A stretch of 17,808 nt of DNA from Gammaproteobacteria bacterium (GCA_003228965.1 QIGP01000270.1:1-17808); one strand, 5' to 3'. Positions 1-8,858 are shown, numbered from the stretch's first letter. Notes: generated from the letters alone by a model not told the origin. Program-made: numbers and translations.

Positions 1-1
1 A

Positions 2-2569
2 TTGACCAACTTACTCAATCCCGCCGCTGGCCGTGAACAGCTTGTTCAAGGTGCGCTAGAAGCTCAGCCTGAGCCTCCTGTCCTGGAAGAGCGGGTTCTG
101 TTTACGCTTGCCACTCAGTCTTCCAGTTCAAACGTACGCCGACAAGCTGCGACGAAGCTGCACTCCAGGGATCTCCTTGAACAGTGTTGCGCCGAACTAA
201 AAGAAAAAGACAAAACGGTCTACCGTGAGTTAAAAGGGCGCGTCGATGCGTTCAAACTCAATGACGAGCGTCACGAACTTGCGAAGGAATTGCTTGGCGA
301 TTGCGGCAAACTGGTCGACGCTAAAATTCCGGCGCAGGTTGAAGCAGTAGCTGTGGCACAGGCGCGGTTGCAGACGCTAGAGCAAAAAGCCAAGGAGTTG
401 AACGAGCAGGACGCAACTATTGGCTCTGCGGTCATGGAAAAATTCATGAAAGTAGGGGGTCTGTATGACTCGAGCCTGCAAACTGCACGAACATTCGTGC
501 GGCAACGCAAAGAGTTGAAAATGCAATTGGCTTCGTTGCCAGCGAGTATTTCAACGTCAAGCGACCTGGCTGCCCAGAATGTAGATAAAACGTTAGCTGA
601 ATTGGACAGTTCGTGGAAGCAGGTTCCCGATCATAGTGACCTTGACACGAATAACTTCGAGCGGGACCTCAAGGCAGCAACACAACTTTATCAGGAGCGC
701 TTAAGTCAGTTGCAAGTGACTTCGCGTTGGACCATGCGAATTAACGCGTGGGAAAATGCTGCTGAGACCGACGATCCAACAAAAATGCTTCGCCAGGTCA
801 CGCGTGAATGGGAGAGCGGCGAGAAGCCAAAGAATTCGGAGCAGCTTGCGGCGTTGGAAATTCGCATTAAAGCCCTGCAAAACCGTCTTGAACAACGAGA
901 AAGGAATCTGGCTCAGAAGCGTTCTGCGAACAGCGAGCAGTTGCTTGGAATTCTTAACGACTTTGAAGCCACAATGGAGAGCGGCGAGTTTAAGAAGGCC
1001 ATGTCTTTGAACGATAAACTAAAGGCGCGGGCTGCCAATCGAGAGCTTGAGGCGGGAGCCAAAAAGCGCATTGAAGACGCGCTGAAGAAGGCGCAGCCAA
1101 AACTCGAAGAGTTTCGCAAATGGCGACATTTTGGCACGCAGCAGGCGCGCGAAAATCTTATAGGTGAGGCCAATACGCTAACTAGCGTGCCTCCTGCGTC
1201 GCCAAAAGCCTTGTCTGTGGCGGTAAAAGGCTTACGTGAATCGTGGAAGAAACTGGATCAGGACGATGGTCGAGCCTCTGAGACTCAGTGGCAAGCTTTT
1301 AGTAAAGCGTGTAAAGAGGCTTACAAGCCTGCCAAAAAACACTTCGATCAGCTAGCGAAAGATCGAAAAACCAATATGGGCGCTCGTAAAATGATTCTGG
1401 AAGCATTGGAGACTTTGCTCAATGAAACTGATTGGAGCGCACCTGCGTGGATTGACGTAGCCAAGGCGCACAAAGAATTGGTCGTTCAATGGCAGCGCGC
1501 TGGCACGGTCGACTTCAAAGTTAAAAAAGAACTCGACGCATCGTTCGAGTCGGTGAACGTTCAACTGGAAGAGCAATTCAAAGAAGAGCGCGAAAGCGAA
1601 ATGCAGCGCCGCCGCCGATTAATCGACAATTTGAAAGCGCAGCTTGAAGCGGACACCGGTGGGCGCCTGGCGAGTGCGGCGAAACGCGCACAGCGCGACT
1701 GGCGACCGACCGTACAGGGCGACCGCAAAACCGAGCAAGCGTTGTGGAAAGAATTTCGTGGTGTATGCGACGACATTTTTGGTTCGTTAAAGCAGCAGCA
1801 AAAAGACGCCAAGACCGCGTGGCAGGCTGAAGTTACTCAAAGAGAGGAAATGTGTGAAAGCGTCATCGCGCTGCTTGGCGAAAGTGCCAAGCCAGAGTCG
1901 GGCGAATTCAGTATTAAAGATGCCAATCAGGCTAGTGGCAAGAAGAGCGAGTACGCGAAGAGTTGGAAAGAGCGCCATCAGATTCCTTCGGGCATCATGA
2001 GTAAGCTGGATGCACGGTTTAAGCAAGCCACGCAGGAAGCAGAGTCGCGAATCGCGGCTGTTATGCACAAAGAGGAAGAACGGGCGGTCGAGAGGCTCGA
2101 CACTTTGCTGAATCAGTGCCAACGAGCAGAAGAAGCACTATTGACTGGTGAATTTGACGTAGAAGCGTTTGACGCGCAAAAAGCCGAGTTTGAAGGGCTG
2201 CGTGGTGTTGCGGCCAAGAATTTGCAGAAACGCTTCGATATTGCTTTGAAAGGCATGAATGGTGACGACAAAGTGGTCGAGTCTTTGCAGGCGTCATTGA
2301 CAGAAAACCTTGAGGCCAGAAACGCACTGTGTTTAATCGGTGAGCTGGTTGCCGACATCGATTCTCCGGAGTACGCCCAGCAAGAGCGTATGAAACTCAA
2401 GATGAAGCGCCTGACCGAGGCGATGCAAGGTGACCTTGGTACGCCCGAAAAAGAGTTGGCCGCGGTAGTTACAAAGTGGTATTCAATGGGCGGTGTTGCC
2501 GCAAGCGAATGGATTGATTTACACGCGCGTTTTGAACCTGTGCGCACAGCTCAGGTGGGACGTAAGTAA
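2..2569 (+). CDS. DUF349 repeat coiled-coil protein (5'-truncated by window)
   Basis: The reading frame is open from base 2 to a TAA at 2567-2569. The TTG at base 2 is almost certainly not the start: relatives usually begin with a further stretch containing HEAT-like repeats, and the visible residues 30-65 (RVLFTLATQS, NVRRQAATKL) look like the tail of that part. The rest is highly charged, Lys/Glu/Arg/Gln-rich and helical, fitting long coiled coils. Three DUF349-like repeats can be recognised by their Trp and LW..F patterns near visible residues 408-455 (SWKKLDQDDG), 492-530 (QWQRAGTVDF) and 562-605 (DWRPTVQG, LWKEFRGVCD). Proteins of this kind are common in gammaproteobacteria and their role is not settled, so no function is assigned. 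No signal peptide or membrane segment is visible in this part; it is probably cytoplasmic. dacB follows after 8 bases on the same strand, suggesting co-transcription. Confidence 0.85.
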   Translation: MTNLLNPAAGREQLVQGALEAQPEPPVLEERVLFTLATQSSSSNVRRQAATKLHSRDLLEQCCAELKEKDKTVYRELKGRVDAFKLNDERHELAKELLGDCGKLVDAKIPAQVEAVAVAQARLQTLEQKAKELNEQDATIGSAVMEKFMKVGGLYDSSLQTARTFVRQRKELKMQLASLPASISTSSDLAAQNVDKTLAELDSSWKQVPDHSDLDTNNFERDLKAATQLYQERLSQLQVTSRWTMRINAWENAAETDDPTKMLRQVTREWESGEKPKNSEQLAALEIRIKALQNRLEQRERNLAQKRSANSEQLLGILNDFEATMESGEFKKAMSLNDKLKARAANRELEAGAKKRIEDALKKAQPKLEEFRKWRHFGTQQARENLIGEANTLTSVPPASPKALSVAVKGLRESWKKLDQDDGRASETQWQAFSKACKEAYKPAKKHFDQLAKDRKTNMGARKMILEALETLLNETDWSAPAWIDVAKAHKELVVQWQRAGTVDFKVKKELDASFESVNVQLEEQFKEERESEMQRRRRLIDNLKAQLEADTGGRLASAAKRAQRDWRPTVQGDRKTEQALWKEFRGVCDDIFGSLKQQQKDAKTAWQAEVTQREEMCESVIALLGESAKPESGEFSIKDANQASGKKSEYAKSWKERHQIPSGIMSKLDARFKQATQEAESRIAAVMHKEEERAVERLDTLLNQCQRAEEALLTGEFDVEAFDAQKAEFEGLRGVAAKNLQKRFDIALKGMNGDDKVVESLQASLTENLEARNALCLIGELVADIDSPEYAQQERMKLKMKRLTEAMQGDLGTPEKELAAVVTKWYSMGGVAASEWIDLHARFEPVRTAQVGRK

Positions 2570-2577
2570 GCACGTCA

Positions 2578-4035
2578 ATGCGGATCGCTACTTTTCTTCA
2601 AAAGTCATTGTGGGTTGCAGGCTGTTGGCTGATAGCGGCCAGCGTCTGTGCCGAGGACACGGACGAATCCGCCATGCAGATTTTACCTGCAGAGCTTGCA
2701 AGACACCTTGAAAAACTCGGAATTCCTCAAGAAAACGTAAGCCTTGCCGTGCACAAAATAGGTGCCGATAGCCCTCTGGTGAGTTTGCATGAGGACGTTC
2801 CGCGCAATCCGGCCTCTGTCATGAAAATGCTCACGACGTTTGCTGCGTTGTCGAAGCTGGGACCGGGCTTTCAGTGGAAGACCGAGGTGAAGCGTACCGG
2901 GCTTGCGCAAGGCGGCGTTCTTCGCGGTGACCTTATTCTGGTCGGTCGCGGTAACCCCATGTTCGTGCAGCACGACCTCTGGTCGATGGTTAATCATCTC
3001 GACGCGCGCGGGATCACATCAGTGGCAGGCGATCTGATTATTGACAGCAGCTACTTTGACTTGCCCGAGTACGATGCCGGTGCGTTTGACGGCAAAGAGT
3101 ACCGCCCATACAATGCAGGCCCCGACGCGGCCTTATTTAATTTCAGCTCCGTCGATTTCAGTCTTGTTCCGCGCAAGGGTTACCAGTTTGTCGACGTTCG
3201 GGTTGCTCCAAAGGTCAAAGGCCTGGAGATTGAAAGCACGATTAAGCAGCTCAATGGCGACTGTCGAGGGAACCGCATCAAGTTGCGCTTAAACGTTGAG
3301 CCGTTGGAAACCGGAACGAAGGTTATCTATTCCGGGCACTACCCGCGTAGTTGTGGCCGCTACCAGTTGACCCGTGTAGTGCTACCCAGCACCGAGCTAA
3401 TGTACGGCACTCTAAGCACGTTGATGGAATCACGAGGTGGCGAATTGTCGGGCTCACTACTCATTGGACGTGCGCCTGAAAATGCTAAAAAGCTGTTCAC
3501 TTTGTCGTCGAAAACGTTGTCAGAAGTGGTCCGAAGCACAAATAAGTTTTCCAACAACGTAATGAGTCAGCAGTTGTACTTGACGCTCGGCGCACAAACC
3601 TACGGAGAACCTGCGACTCGTGGCAAGGGTGAGAAAGCGCTTAAAGCGGCGCTTGAGTCTCAAGGGGTCGATACAGATTCCTTAATTATCGCTAACGGCT
3701 CGGGTTTGTGTCGACAGTGCCAGGTTACCTCCCAAACGCTCATGCAGCTTCTTGATGCTGCGTGGGAATCGGTATACATGCCTGAGTTTGTATCATCACT
3801 AGGTGTTCCCGGAATCGATGGCAGTCTGCGCAAGAGGTTTCCAAAAGGAAATTACACAGGCCGCGTACACATGAAAACAGGCACCATCGACCATGTGTCG
3901 GCGGCTGCCGGATATGTGCAGTCCAAGTCAAATGAGCGCTATCGTTTCGTGCTGATGATCAACCATAAAAACGCGCACAAAGGTGCGGGAAATACGTTTC
4001 AGCGGCGTCTGATGAGTTGGATAGTCAAGCAGTAA
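2578..4035 (+). CDS. dacB: D-alanyl-D-alanine carboxypeptidase/endopeptidase (PBP4 family)
   Basis: This 485-residue periplasmic enzyme should hydrolyse the terminal D-Ala of peptidoglycan stem peptides and D-Ala-mDAP cross-links. Residues 1-25 form a signal peptide (basic start, hydrophobic core LWVAGCWLIA, likely cleavage after SVCA). All three penicillin-binding active-site motifs are present: SVMK with nucleophile Ser80 and Lys83, SNN at 325-327, and KTG at 433-435. The long insertion between the first and second motifs is typical of class C (PBP4/S13) enzymes, and length is normal for the family. Four cysteines occur in pairs (229 and 259; 378 and 381); disulfides are possible but not proven. 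The ATG at 2578 is chosen because it opens the signal peptide directly; its ribosome-binding site is weak. The gene lies 8 bases after the DUF349 gene, so it probably shares that transcript. Confidence 0.95.
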   Translation: MRIATFLQKSLWVAGCWLIAASVCAEDTDESAMQILPAELARHLEKLGIPQENVSLAVHKIGADSPLVSLHEDVPRNPASVMKMLTTFAALSKLGPGFQWKTEVKRTGLAQGGVLRGDLILVGRGNPMFVQHDLWSMVNHLDARGITSVAGDLIIDSSYFDLPEYDAGAFDGKEYRPYNAGPDAALFNFSSVDFSLVPRKGYQFVDVRVAPKVKGLEIESTIKQLNGDCRGNRIKLRLNVEPLETGTKVIYSGHYPRSCGRYQLTRVVLPSTELMYGTLSTLMESRGGELSGSLLIGRAPENAKKLFTLSSKTLSEVVRSTNKFSNNVMSQQLYLTLGAQTYGEPATRGKGEKALKAALESQGVDTDSLIIANGSGLCRQCQVTSQTLMQLLDAAWESVYMPEFVSSLGVPGIDGSLRKRFPKGNYTGRVHMKTGTIDHVSAAAGYVQSKSNERYRFVLMINHKNAHKGAGNTFQRRLMSWIVKQ

Positions 4036-4086
4036 CGAGCGCTTACCCAGCGCGAAAGTACCCAGGTCACATCCGTACCCGCGTTT

Positions 4087-4153
4087 TTGCGAACCCGCGA
4101 AGCGGGTGTGGCAATCTCCGTCCGGTTGCTGCGCGCTTCGCACTCGCAATGAC
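4087..4153 (+). repeat. short palindromic dispersed repeat, copy A (internally deleted)
   Basis: The left arm TTGCGAACCCGCGAAGCGGG continues into GTGTGGCAATCTCC, and the right arm CGCGCTTCGCACTCGCAATG ends in AC. Both match the second copy at 12839-12947 in the same orientation. Inside the left arm is a small hairpin, ACCCGC-GAA-GCGGGT. Compared with copy B, about 42 internal bases are missing here, including the GAGATTGCC part of the right arm, and the left tip reads TTTTTGCGA instead of TCATTGCGA. The GCAATCTC / GAGATTGC / CGCAATGAC words are familiar from short interspersed palindromes in many bacteria. It carries no gene of its own; mobility would have to be supplied in trans. Confidence 0.75.
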
Positions 4154-4425
4154 ATTTCAGCAAAGCTGTGTTCCGAGTGAAGACTAAAATTTGCGTCTCC
4201 TTATGACTATTGTATACGAACCATTGTGCTGGATTCCAGAAGACATAACAGCGGACATCCTCCCCAAAGCAGCGCAAAACGCCGCCTAATACCGCCGTAT
4301 TCCGTTAAATAAGTTCTAGGGAATCCGCACATTCGGAGTACCTCTTTACAGCGAATGCTGCAATGCATTAGTCTGATCACCGGAATTTGAAGAACGCCCC
4401 GGTTATGCGCCGGGCAAGTGGTATC

Positions 4426-4429
4426 GGAG
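4426..4429 (+). promoter_or_regulatory. ribosome-binding site that sets the acyl-CoA dehydrogenase start
   Basis: GGAG lies 8 bases before the ATG at 4438. An in-frame TTG at 4387 would add 17 residues that do not resemble the family N-terminus and has no such site, so the ATG is preferred. Confidence 0.75.
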
Positions 4430-4437
4430 CAGATTTA

Positions 4438-5637
4438 ATGAATGTAAATTTCTCGCCTGAAGAACTGGTGTTTCAAGATGAAGTCAGGGCATTTTTTGCC
4501 GAAGAATATCCGCAAGATATTTTGGAAGGACGCCGCAAAAGCATGCTTGCCTCGCGAGACATTTACATTCGCGGTCAGCAGGCGCTTCACACCAAAGGTT
4601 GGGCCGGAATTAACTGGCCGGTCGAATACGGCGGCACCGGCTGGTCTGTAACGCAGAAATATATTTTCTTCAACGAGTTTGCCGCGGCAGACTGTCCAAC
4701 CATTATTCCTTTTGGTCTCGGCATGGTCGGGCCAGTGATTTATACCTACGGCACAGAAGAGCAAAAAGAGAAATTTCTTCCAGACATACTCAGCAGCAGC
4801 GTGTGGTGGTGTCAGGGCTATTCTGAACCGGGAGCAGGTTCTGACTTGGCTTCTTTGAAAACCCGCGCCGACCTCGACGGTGACGAGTACGTGATTAACG
4901 GTACCAAGACCTGGACAACTCTTGCTCAACACGCCGACTGGATCTTTATCCTTGCACGCACTAACTCGGATGTCGCAAGGAAGCAGGAGGGCATCAGCTT
5001 CCTGTTGGTCAAAATGGACGCACCTGGAATTACCGTTACTCCCATCTATACACTTGACGGCGATCACGAAATTAACCAGGTGTTTTTCGACAACGTACGA
5101 ATTCCAGCCGATCAGCTGATTGGTGAAGAAGGCAAGGGATGGACCTACGGTAAATTTCTACTGACACACGAGCGCGCCAATATCGCAGGCGTTGCCTTGT
5201 CCAAGCAGCGACTGAGAAAATTGAAAAAGAAATTGGCAAGCTACGAACAGCAGGGCCAGGCTCCTGCCGACGTTGAGTCGTTTCGACGCAAAATGGCTGA
5301 AGTTGAAATCCAGCTGTCGGCGCTTGAGTACACAGAGCTTCGCACGCTTGCTTCAGTGTCTACCGGTAAGGCTCCAGGACCCGAATCTTCGATCTTGAAA
5401 ATTAAAGGTACGGAGATGCAGCAGGCGATTGATAACTTGTTTTTCGAGCTGTCGGCGTATGGAGCGTTGCCTAACTTAAGGGCTCAATACGAAGCCGGCT
5501 ACGACGGTGATATCGTTGACGACGACGGTTCTAGTCTTACTGCCCTGCGTTACTTTAACTTTCGAAAGGCCTCAATTTACGGCGGCTCAAACGAAATTCA
5601 GAAAAACATTATTGCCAAGGCTGTGCTTCGTATCTAG
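4438..5637 (+). CDS. acyl-CoA dehydrogenase, PimC-like large subunit
   Basis: This 399-residue flavoprotein should introduce an alpha,beta double bond into an acyl-CoA, passing electrons from FAD to ETF. The N-terminal helical domain begins NFSPEELVFQDEVRAFF. The middle domain carries the family signature CQGYSEPGAGSDLASL (125-140) followed by KTWTTLAQHADW, and the C-terminus has YGGSNEIQKNIIAKAVL (381-397). The KTWTTLAQHADW and DGDHEINQVFFDNVRIP stretches resemble large subunits annotated as pimeloyl-CoA dehydrogenase (PimC) and related FadE proteins. The partner gene 36 bases downstream is the matching small-subunit type, so a heteromeric enzyme is likely. Substrate cannot be read from sequence: a dicarboxyl-CoA, branched, or steroid side-chain-like acyl-CoA are all possible. 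This is the first gene of the acyl-CoA block. Confidence 0.9.
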   Translation: MNVNFSPEELVFQDEVRAFFAEEYPQDILEGRRKSMLASRDIYIRGQQALHTKGWAGINWPVEYGGTGWSVTQKYIFFNEFAAADCPTIIPFGLGMVGPVIYTYGTEEQKEKFLPDILSSSVWWCQGYSEPGAGSDLASLKTRADLDGDEYVINGTKTWTTLAQHADWIFILARTNSDVARKQEGISFLLVKMDAPGITVTPIYTLDGDHEINQVFFDNVRIPADQLIGEEGKGWTYGKFLLTHERANIAGVALSKQRLRKLKKKLASYEQQGQAPADVESFRRKMAEVEIQLSALEYTELRTLASVSTGKAPGPESSILKIKGTEMQQAIDNLFFELSAYGALPNLRAQYEAGYDGDIVDDDGSSLTALRYFNFRKASIYGGSNEIQKNIIAKAVLRI

Positions 5638-5673
5638 CACTACTTTTGTGATTACAAACTAATAGGATTCGTG

Positions 5674-6804
5674 ATGGATTTTTCGTTAAGTGATGAGCAA
5701 GCCATGCTCAAAGAGTCGGTTGTCCAGTACATTGACAAGTCGTACGGTTTTGAACAACGCATGCAAGTTGTGGCAAGCAGTGCCCCTTATTCAGCCGAAA
5801 AATGGGCCGAGTTCGCAGATCTTGGGTGGTTGTCACTACCGTTTTCAACGGACGATGACGGCTTCGATGGCGGTGCAGTCGAGCTCATGCTCATCATGCA
5901 GGAACTGGGGCGGGGTCTGGTTATCGAGCCTTACCTGGCGGCCGTTGTACTGGCAGGCGGATGCATCAAACGTAGTGGCAATGTAGCCTTGCGGAAGCTC
6001 TTGTTGCCTGCAATTATGAGCGGAGAGTCGGTACCGGCTTTGGCTTACGCAGAGCGCGGTTCGCGCTATACACTAAATCACGTTGGAGTAACGGCAGTAG
6101 CCGACGGCGAAGATTTCGTCATTAATGGCGAAAAGTTTGTTGTCTTAAACGGCGGCACGGCGGATCAGATTGTACTTTCTGCTCGTACGTCCGGTGCTAC
6201 CACTGACGACGACGGTATTACGCTTTTTTGCGTTTGCGCAGACGTGGCCGGTATTGAGCGGCAAGGATTTGTCACCGTAGACGGCGCACACGCTGCGAAT
6301 ATCACCTTTGACAACGTGCGGATTGGTAAGGCCGATGCTGTCAGTGAAATCGGTTTGGGACTTGGCATACTTGAAGCGGCGATACTTGACGCAACTCTGG
6401 CCGTAAGTGCGGAGGCGGTCGGCATTATGGAGGCGCTCACGACCAAGACGATTGAGTACACCAGGAACAGGCAGCAGTTCGGCGTACCATTGAGCAGTTT
6501 CCAGGCTCTGCAGCACCGCATGGTCGACATGTTTATGGAGCTTGAGCAGTCACGCTCATTGTTGTTGCGGGCGGCCATTATGCTTGATGAAGACAGCCCT
6601 GACGCAGCGGCGGCCGTTGCTTCTTTGAAGTACTACGTTGGAACAGCCGGGCGTAAGCTTGGCGAAGAAGCGGTTCAGCTTCACGGCGGCATGGGCGTGT
6701 CTAACGAGGTGGACATAGCACATTTGTTCAAACGCATTACGGTTATCGACACACTGTTCGGCAATTCCGACTACCAGCTCCATCGATATATTCAGTCGAG
6801 CTAA
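5674..6804 (+). CDS. acyl-CoA dehydrogenase, PimD-like small subunit
   Basis: This is a 376-residue acyl-CoA dehydrogenase family protein. The start is the ATG at 5674, 6 bases after AGGA (5664-5667); the GTG at 5671 immediately before it is less likely. It begins MDFSLSDEQAMLKESV, continues with EFADLGWLSLPF, and has LGRGLVIEPYLAAVVLAGG near 78-96, a pattern seen in PimD-type small subunits. The FAD-domain signature EYTRNRQQFGVPLSSFQALQ is at 261-280 and EEAVQLHGGMGVSNEVDIAH at 331-350. Relatives of the paired type often share active-site duties with the large subunit; which subunit holds the catalytic base was not determined. It follows the large-subunit gene by 36 bases. The reading frame of a decayed SDR begins right at its stop codon. 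Confidence 0.9.
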   Translation: MDFSLSDEQAMLKESVVQYIDKSYGFEQRMQVVASSAPYSAEKWAEFADLGWLSLPFSTDDDGFDGGAVELMLIMQELGRGLVIEPYLAAVVLAGGCIKRSGNVALRKLLLPAIMSGESVPALAYAERGSRYTLNHVGVTAVADGEDFVINGEKFVVLNGGTADQIVLSARTSGATTDDDGITLFCVCADVAGIERQGFVTVDGAHAANITFDNVRIGKADAVSEIGLGLGILEAAILDATLAVSAEAVGIMEALTTKTIEYTRNRQQFGVPLSSFQALQHRMVDMFMELEQSRSLLLRAAIMLDEDSPDAAAAVASLKYYVGTAGRKLGEEAVQLHGGMGVSNEVDIAHLFKRITVIDTLFGNSDYQLHRYIQSS

Positions 6805-7081
6805 TGCGGACTACGTTGAAAGCCATTCATACGAAGACTTTGAACATTTGATGAACATCAATTTTTGGGGCGTGGTCTACGGCACCAAGGTGTTCTTGGC
6901 GTATCTCAGGCAGGTTGACGAAGCTCACATAGTCAACATTTCCAGTTTGTTTGGACTCGGTGCTGTGCCCTCACAAGCGGCCTACAATGCCTCAAAGTTT
7001 GCGGTAAGAGGATTTACAGAAGCCTTAAAGATGGAGCTGTCCGCATCGCATACGGGTGCTCCAGCCGCAGGTTTTTCTTAA
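6803..7081 (+). pseudogene. short-chain dehydrogenase/reductase remnant (both ends missing)
   Basis: Read in frame from 6803, the DNA gives SYEDFEHLMNINFWGVVYGT, then HIVNISSLFGLGAVPSQAAY followed by NASKFAVRGFTEALKMEL. That is the middle of a classical SDR with the catalytic Ser (NISS) and the YxxxK pair (YNASK). The N-terminal Rossmann half with the TGxxxGIG nucleotide-binding glycines is absent; homology starts within a few bases of the preceding gene's stop. After KMEL the frame runs into unrelated residues and stops at 7081, so the C-terminal third is gone too. In-frame TTG/ATG codons at 6848/6851 could be translated into about 77 residues, but without a cofactor site this cannot be a working oxidoreductase. 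A deletion remnant is inferred. Confidence 0.85.
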
Positions 7082-7179
7082 GGTCGACTGGGTAAATGCC
7101 TGCCAGAGTACGGGAGTTCCTTGATTAGTCGAATCCCGCGCGCACATTAGGTAGGATGAAAAGCCCTGCGCAGCCATTT

Positions 7180-7183
7180 AGGA
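7180..7183 (+). promoter_or_regulatory. ribosome-binding site that sets the acyl-CoA ligase start
   Basis: AGGA sits 8 bases before ATG 7192. An earlier in-frame ATG at 7156 has GG directly against it and would add 12 residues (KSPAQPFRKLI) not expected in this family. The 110 bases between the SDR remnant and this ATG hold nothing else recognisable. Confidence 0.65.
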
Positions 7184-7191
7184 AACTTATC

Positions 7192-8808
7192 ATGTCGAAC
7201 CGGCAAAACTCATACGCGATTGAGCAAGCGGCTATCCTGAATCCGGACAATTACACGCATTTGGTGGAAGCATTTGACAGCATTGTCAGCCGGTATCCCG
7301 ATAGAGTGGCGTATACGAGTCTCGGTCAGGATTTTACCTATACACAAATCGAACAGTATAGCGGTCGACTCGCCAGCTTTTTACAGCACACGCTTGGATT
7401 GAAGCCTGGCACCCGAATCGCGATTCAATTACCTAACATAGGCCAATATCCGATTGCCGCGTGGGGCGCTTTTCGCGCAGGATGTGTGTTGGTTAACACT
7501 AATCCCATGTATACACCGACAGAGCTTGTCCATCAGTTCAACGACTCTGGAGCGGAAGCGCTCATTGTGCTGGCCGACTTGCTTCCCGTGATAGAAAAAG
7601 TGCTTCCTCAAACGGGCGTTCGGCATGTTATTGCCACTCACGCTACCGACATGCTTAAACCGCAGTCGGTATCCAGTGCCTCAATTAAATCCTTGGTCAG
7701 CTGGCAAGATGTAATGGCGGCCGACGGGTTGGAGCCTGCAACCAGGCCAGCTGGAAGTTTCGAAGACACGGCTGTGCTGCAGTATACCGGTGGCACTACG
7801 GGCGTCTCCAAGGGCGCCGAGTTGTCTCACCAAAATTTGTATTGCTCTATCCGCTTGGCACGCAAGTCGTTTGCCGCCCAAAATGCAGCGCGACCCGGGC
7901 TTGAGTTTGCAATCGCTCCGATGCCGCTCTATCACGTGTACGGGTTTGTGCTTAACATCATTTCAATTTTCATCACGGGAGGCCGCTCCGTACTGATCGC
8001 TAATCCGCGTGACGTCGACGGCATGTTAGCGACAATGAAGCAACATCCGTTTACCGGTTTTGCAGGCGTCAATACGCTGTTTAGTGCAATGCTTCAGCAC
8101 CCGGGCTTTGACGAGGTCGACTGGAGTAACCTCGATACTACGATTGCAGGAGGTGCTGCGATGGCCGTAGAGCTTGCCGAGCGGTGGCATGCACGAACAG
8201 GTCAGCAGATTTTCGAAGGATATGGACTTACCGAAACTTGCGCGACGGGAACCGTTAACCGGGCTGACTCGAACATAATCGGTACTGTGGGTAAACCTAA
8301 CGCGCACACTCTTATACGCATGATTGACGAGCACGGAAACGAAGTGTCCAAAGGCGAAGAGGGTGAGCTGTGCATGCAGGGGCCGCATGTAATGACAGGT
8401 TACTGGAATCGCCCTGAAGCGACGGCTGAGGTGTTTGATGAAGAAGGGTGGTTCCACACAGGCGATGTGGCAAAAGAACTTCCTGGTGGCCAGATTCAAA
8501 TTGTCGATCGCATCAAGGACATGATTTTAGTGTCGGGATTTAACGTTTACCCGAACGAAATTGAGGACACTGTGTACCGGTATGAAGGGGTACTTGAATG
8601 TGCAGCTGTCGGCGTCAAACACGAGGCCACCGGAGAAGCCGTGAAGCTATTTGTGGTTTGCACGAATACAGACACCTGTGCCGATGACATTATTGCGCAT
8701 TGTCGTGAGCATTTAACGGGGTACAAGGTCCCAAAAATGATCGAATTTCGAGATGAGCTACCTAAGAGTAACGTCGGTAAGATACTACGCCGGATGTTAC
8801 GCGATTGA
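7192..8808 (+). CDS. fadD: long-chain fatty-acid--CoA ligase (FadD-like)
   Basis: This 538-residue AMP-forming acyl-CoA synthetase activates a fatty acid with ATP and CoA, feeding the neighbouring dehydrogenases. The ANL core motifs are all intact: the P-loop YTGGTTGVSKG (198-208), EGYGLTET (342-349), the HTGD aspartate at 424, DRIKDMILVSGFNVYPNEIE (439-458) as the hinge and C-terminal domain entry, and the catalytic lysine in SNVGK (Lys530). The opening region (LNPDNYTHLVEAFDSIVSRY) and the ending FRDELPKSNVGKILRRMLRD are very like enterobacterial FadD. It may be one of several fadD paralogues. It sits on the same strand between two decayed genes. No PsrA/FadR-type operator was recognised upstream. 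Confidence 0.9.
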   Translation: MSNRQNSYAIEQAAILNPDNYTHLVEAFDSIVSRYPDRVAYTSLGQDFTYTQIEQYSGRLASFLQHTLGLKPGTRIAIQLPNIGQYPIAAWGAFRAGCVLVNTNPMYTPTELVHQFNDSGAEALIVLADLLPVIEKVLPQTGVRHVIATHATDMLKPQSVSSASIKSLVSWQDVMAADGLEPATRPAGSFEDTAVLQYTGGTTGVSKGAELSHQNLYCSIRLARKSFAAQNAARPGLEFAIAPMPLYHVYGFVLNIISIFITGGRSVLIANPRDVDGMLATMKQHPFTGFAGVNTLFSAMLQHPGFDEVDWSNLDTTIAGGAAMAVELAERWHARTGQQIFEGYGLTETCATGTVNRADSNIIGTVGKPNAHTLIRMIDEHGNEVSKGEEGELCMQGPHVMTGYWNRPEATAEVFDEEGWFHTGDVAKELPGGQIQIVDRIKDMILVSGFNVYPNEIEDTVYRYEGVLECAAVGVKHEATGEAVKLFVVCTNTDTCADDIIAHCREHLTGYKVPKMIEFRDELPKSNVGKILRRMLRD

Positions 8809-8858
8809 TCAGGGAAGGGGGTGGACGATTATTGGCGTCTGATGCGATTACGACGTGC

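Larger units (their letters stand above)
4036..4437. other. intergenic region between dacB and the acyl-CoA dehydrogenase block
   Basis: These 402 bases hold no convincing gene. The left part carries a short palindromic dispersed repeat (4087-4153, listed separately). The right part contains scattered small dyads (for example AATGC/GCATT arms at 4354-4358 and 4365-4369) and ends in a good ribosome-binding site for the next gene. A promoter for the downstream block must lie here or upstream, but no strong -35/-10 pair could be picked out, and no T-run terminator for dacB is visible. Confidence 0.6.

Noticed and set aside
2..4. TTG at base 2 as true start of the DUF349 gene
   Set aside because: The frame is open to the window edge and the family normally has more N-terminal sequence.
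4089..4115. Rho-independent terminator for dacB at the ACCCGC/GCGGGT hairpin
   Set aside because: The stem is short and no T-run follows it on either strand; it belongs to the dispersed repeat.
4435..5067. 210-codon open frame on the minus strand
   Set aside because: It is the antisense shadow of the acyl-CoA dehydrogenase, which has full family motifs on the plus strand.
8026..8499. 157-codon open frame on the minus strand
   Set aside because: Antisense to conserved fadD motifs; no family-like pattern of its own.
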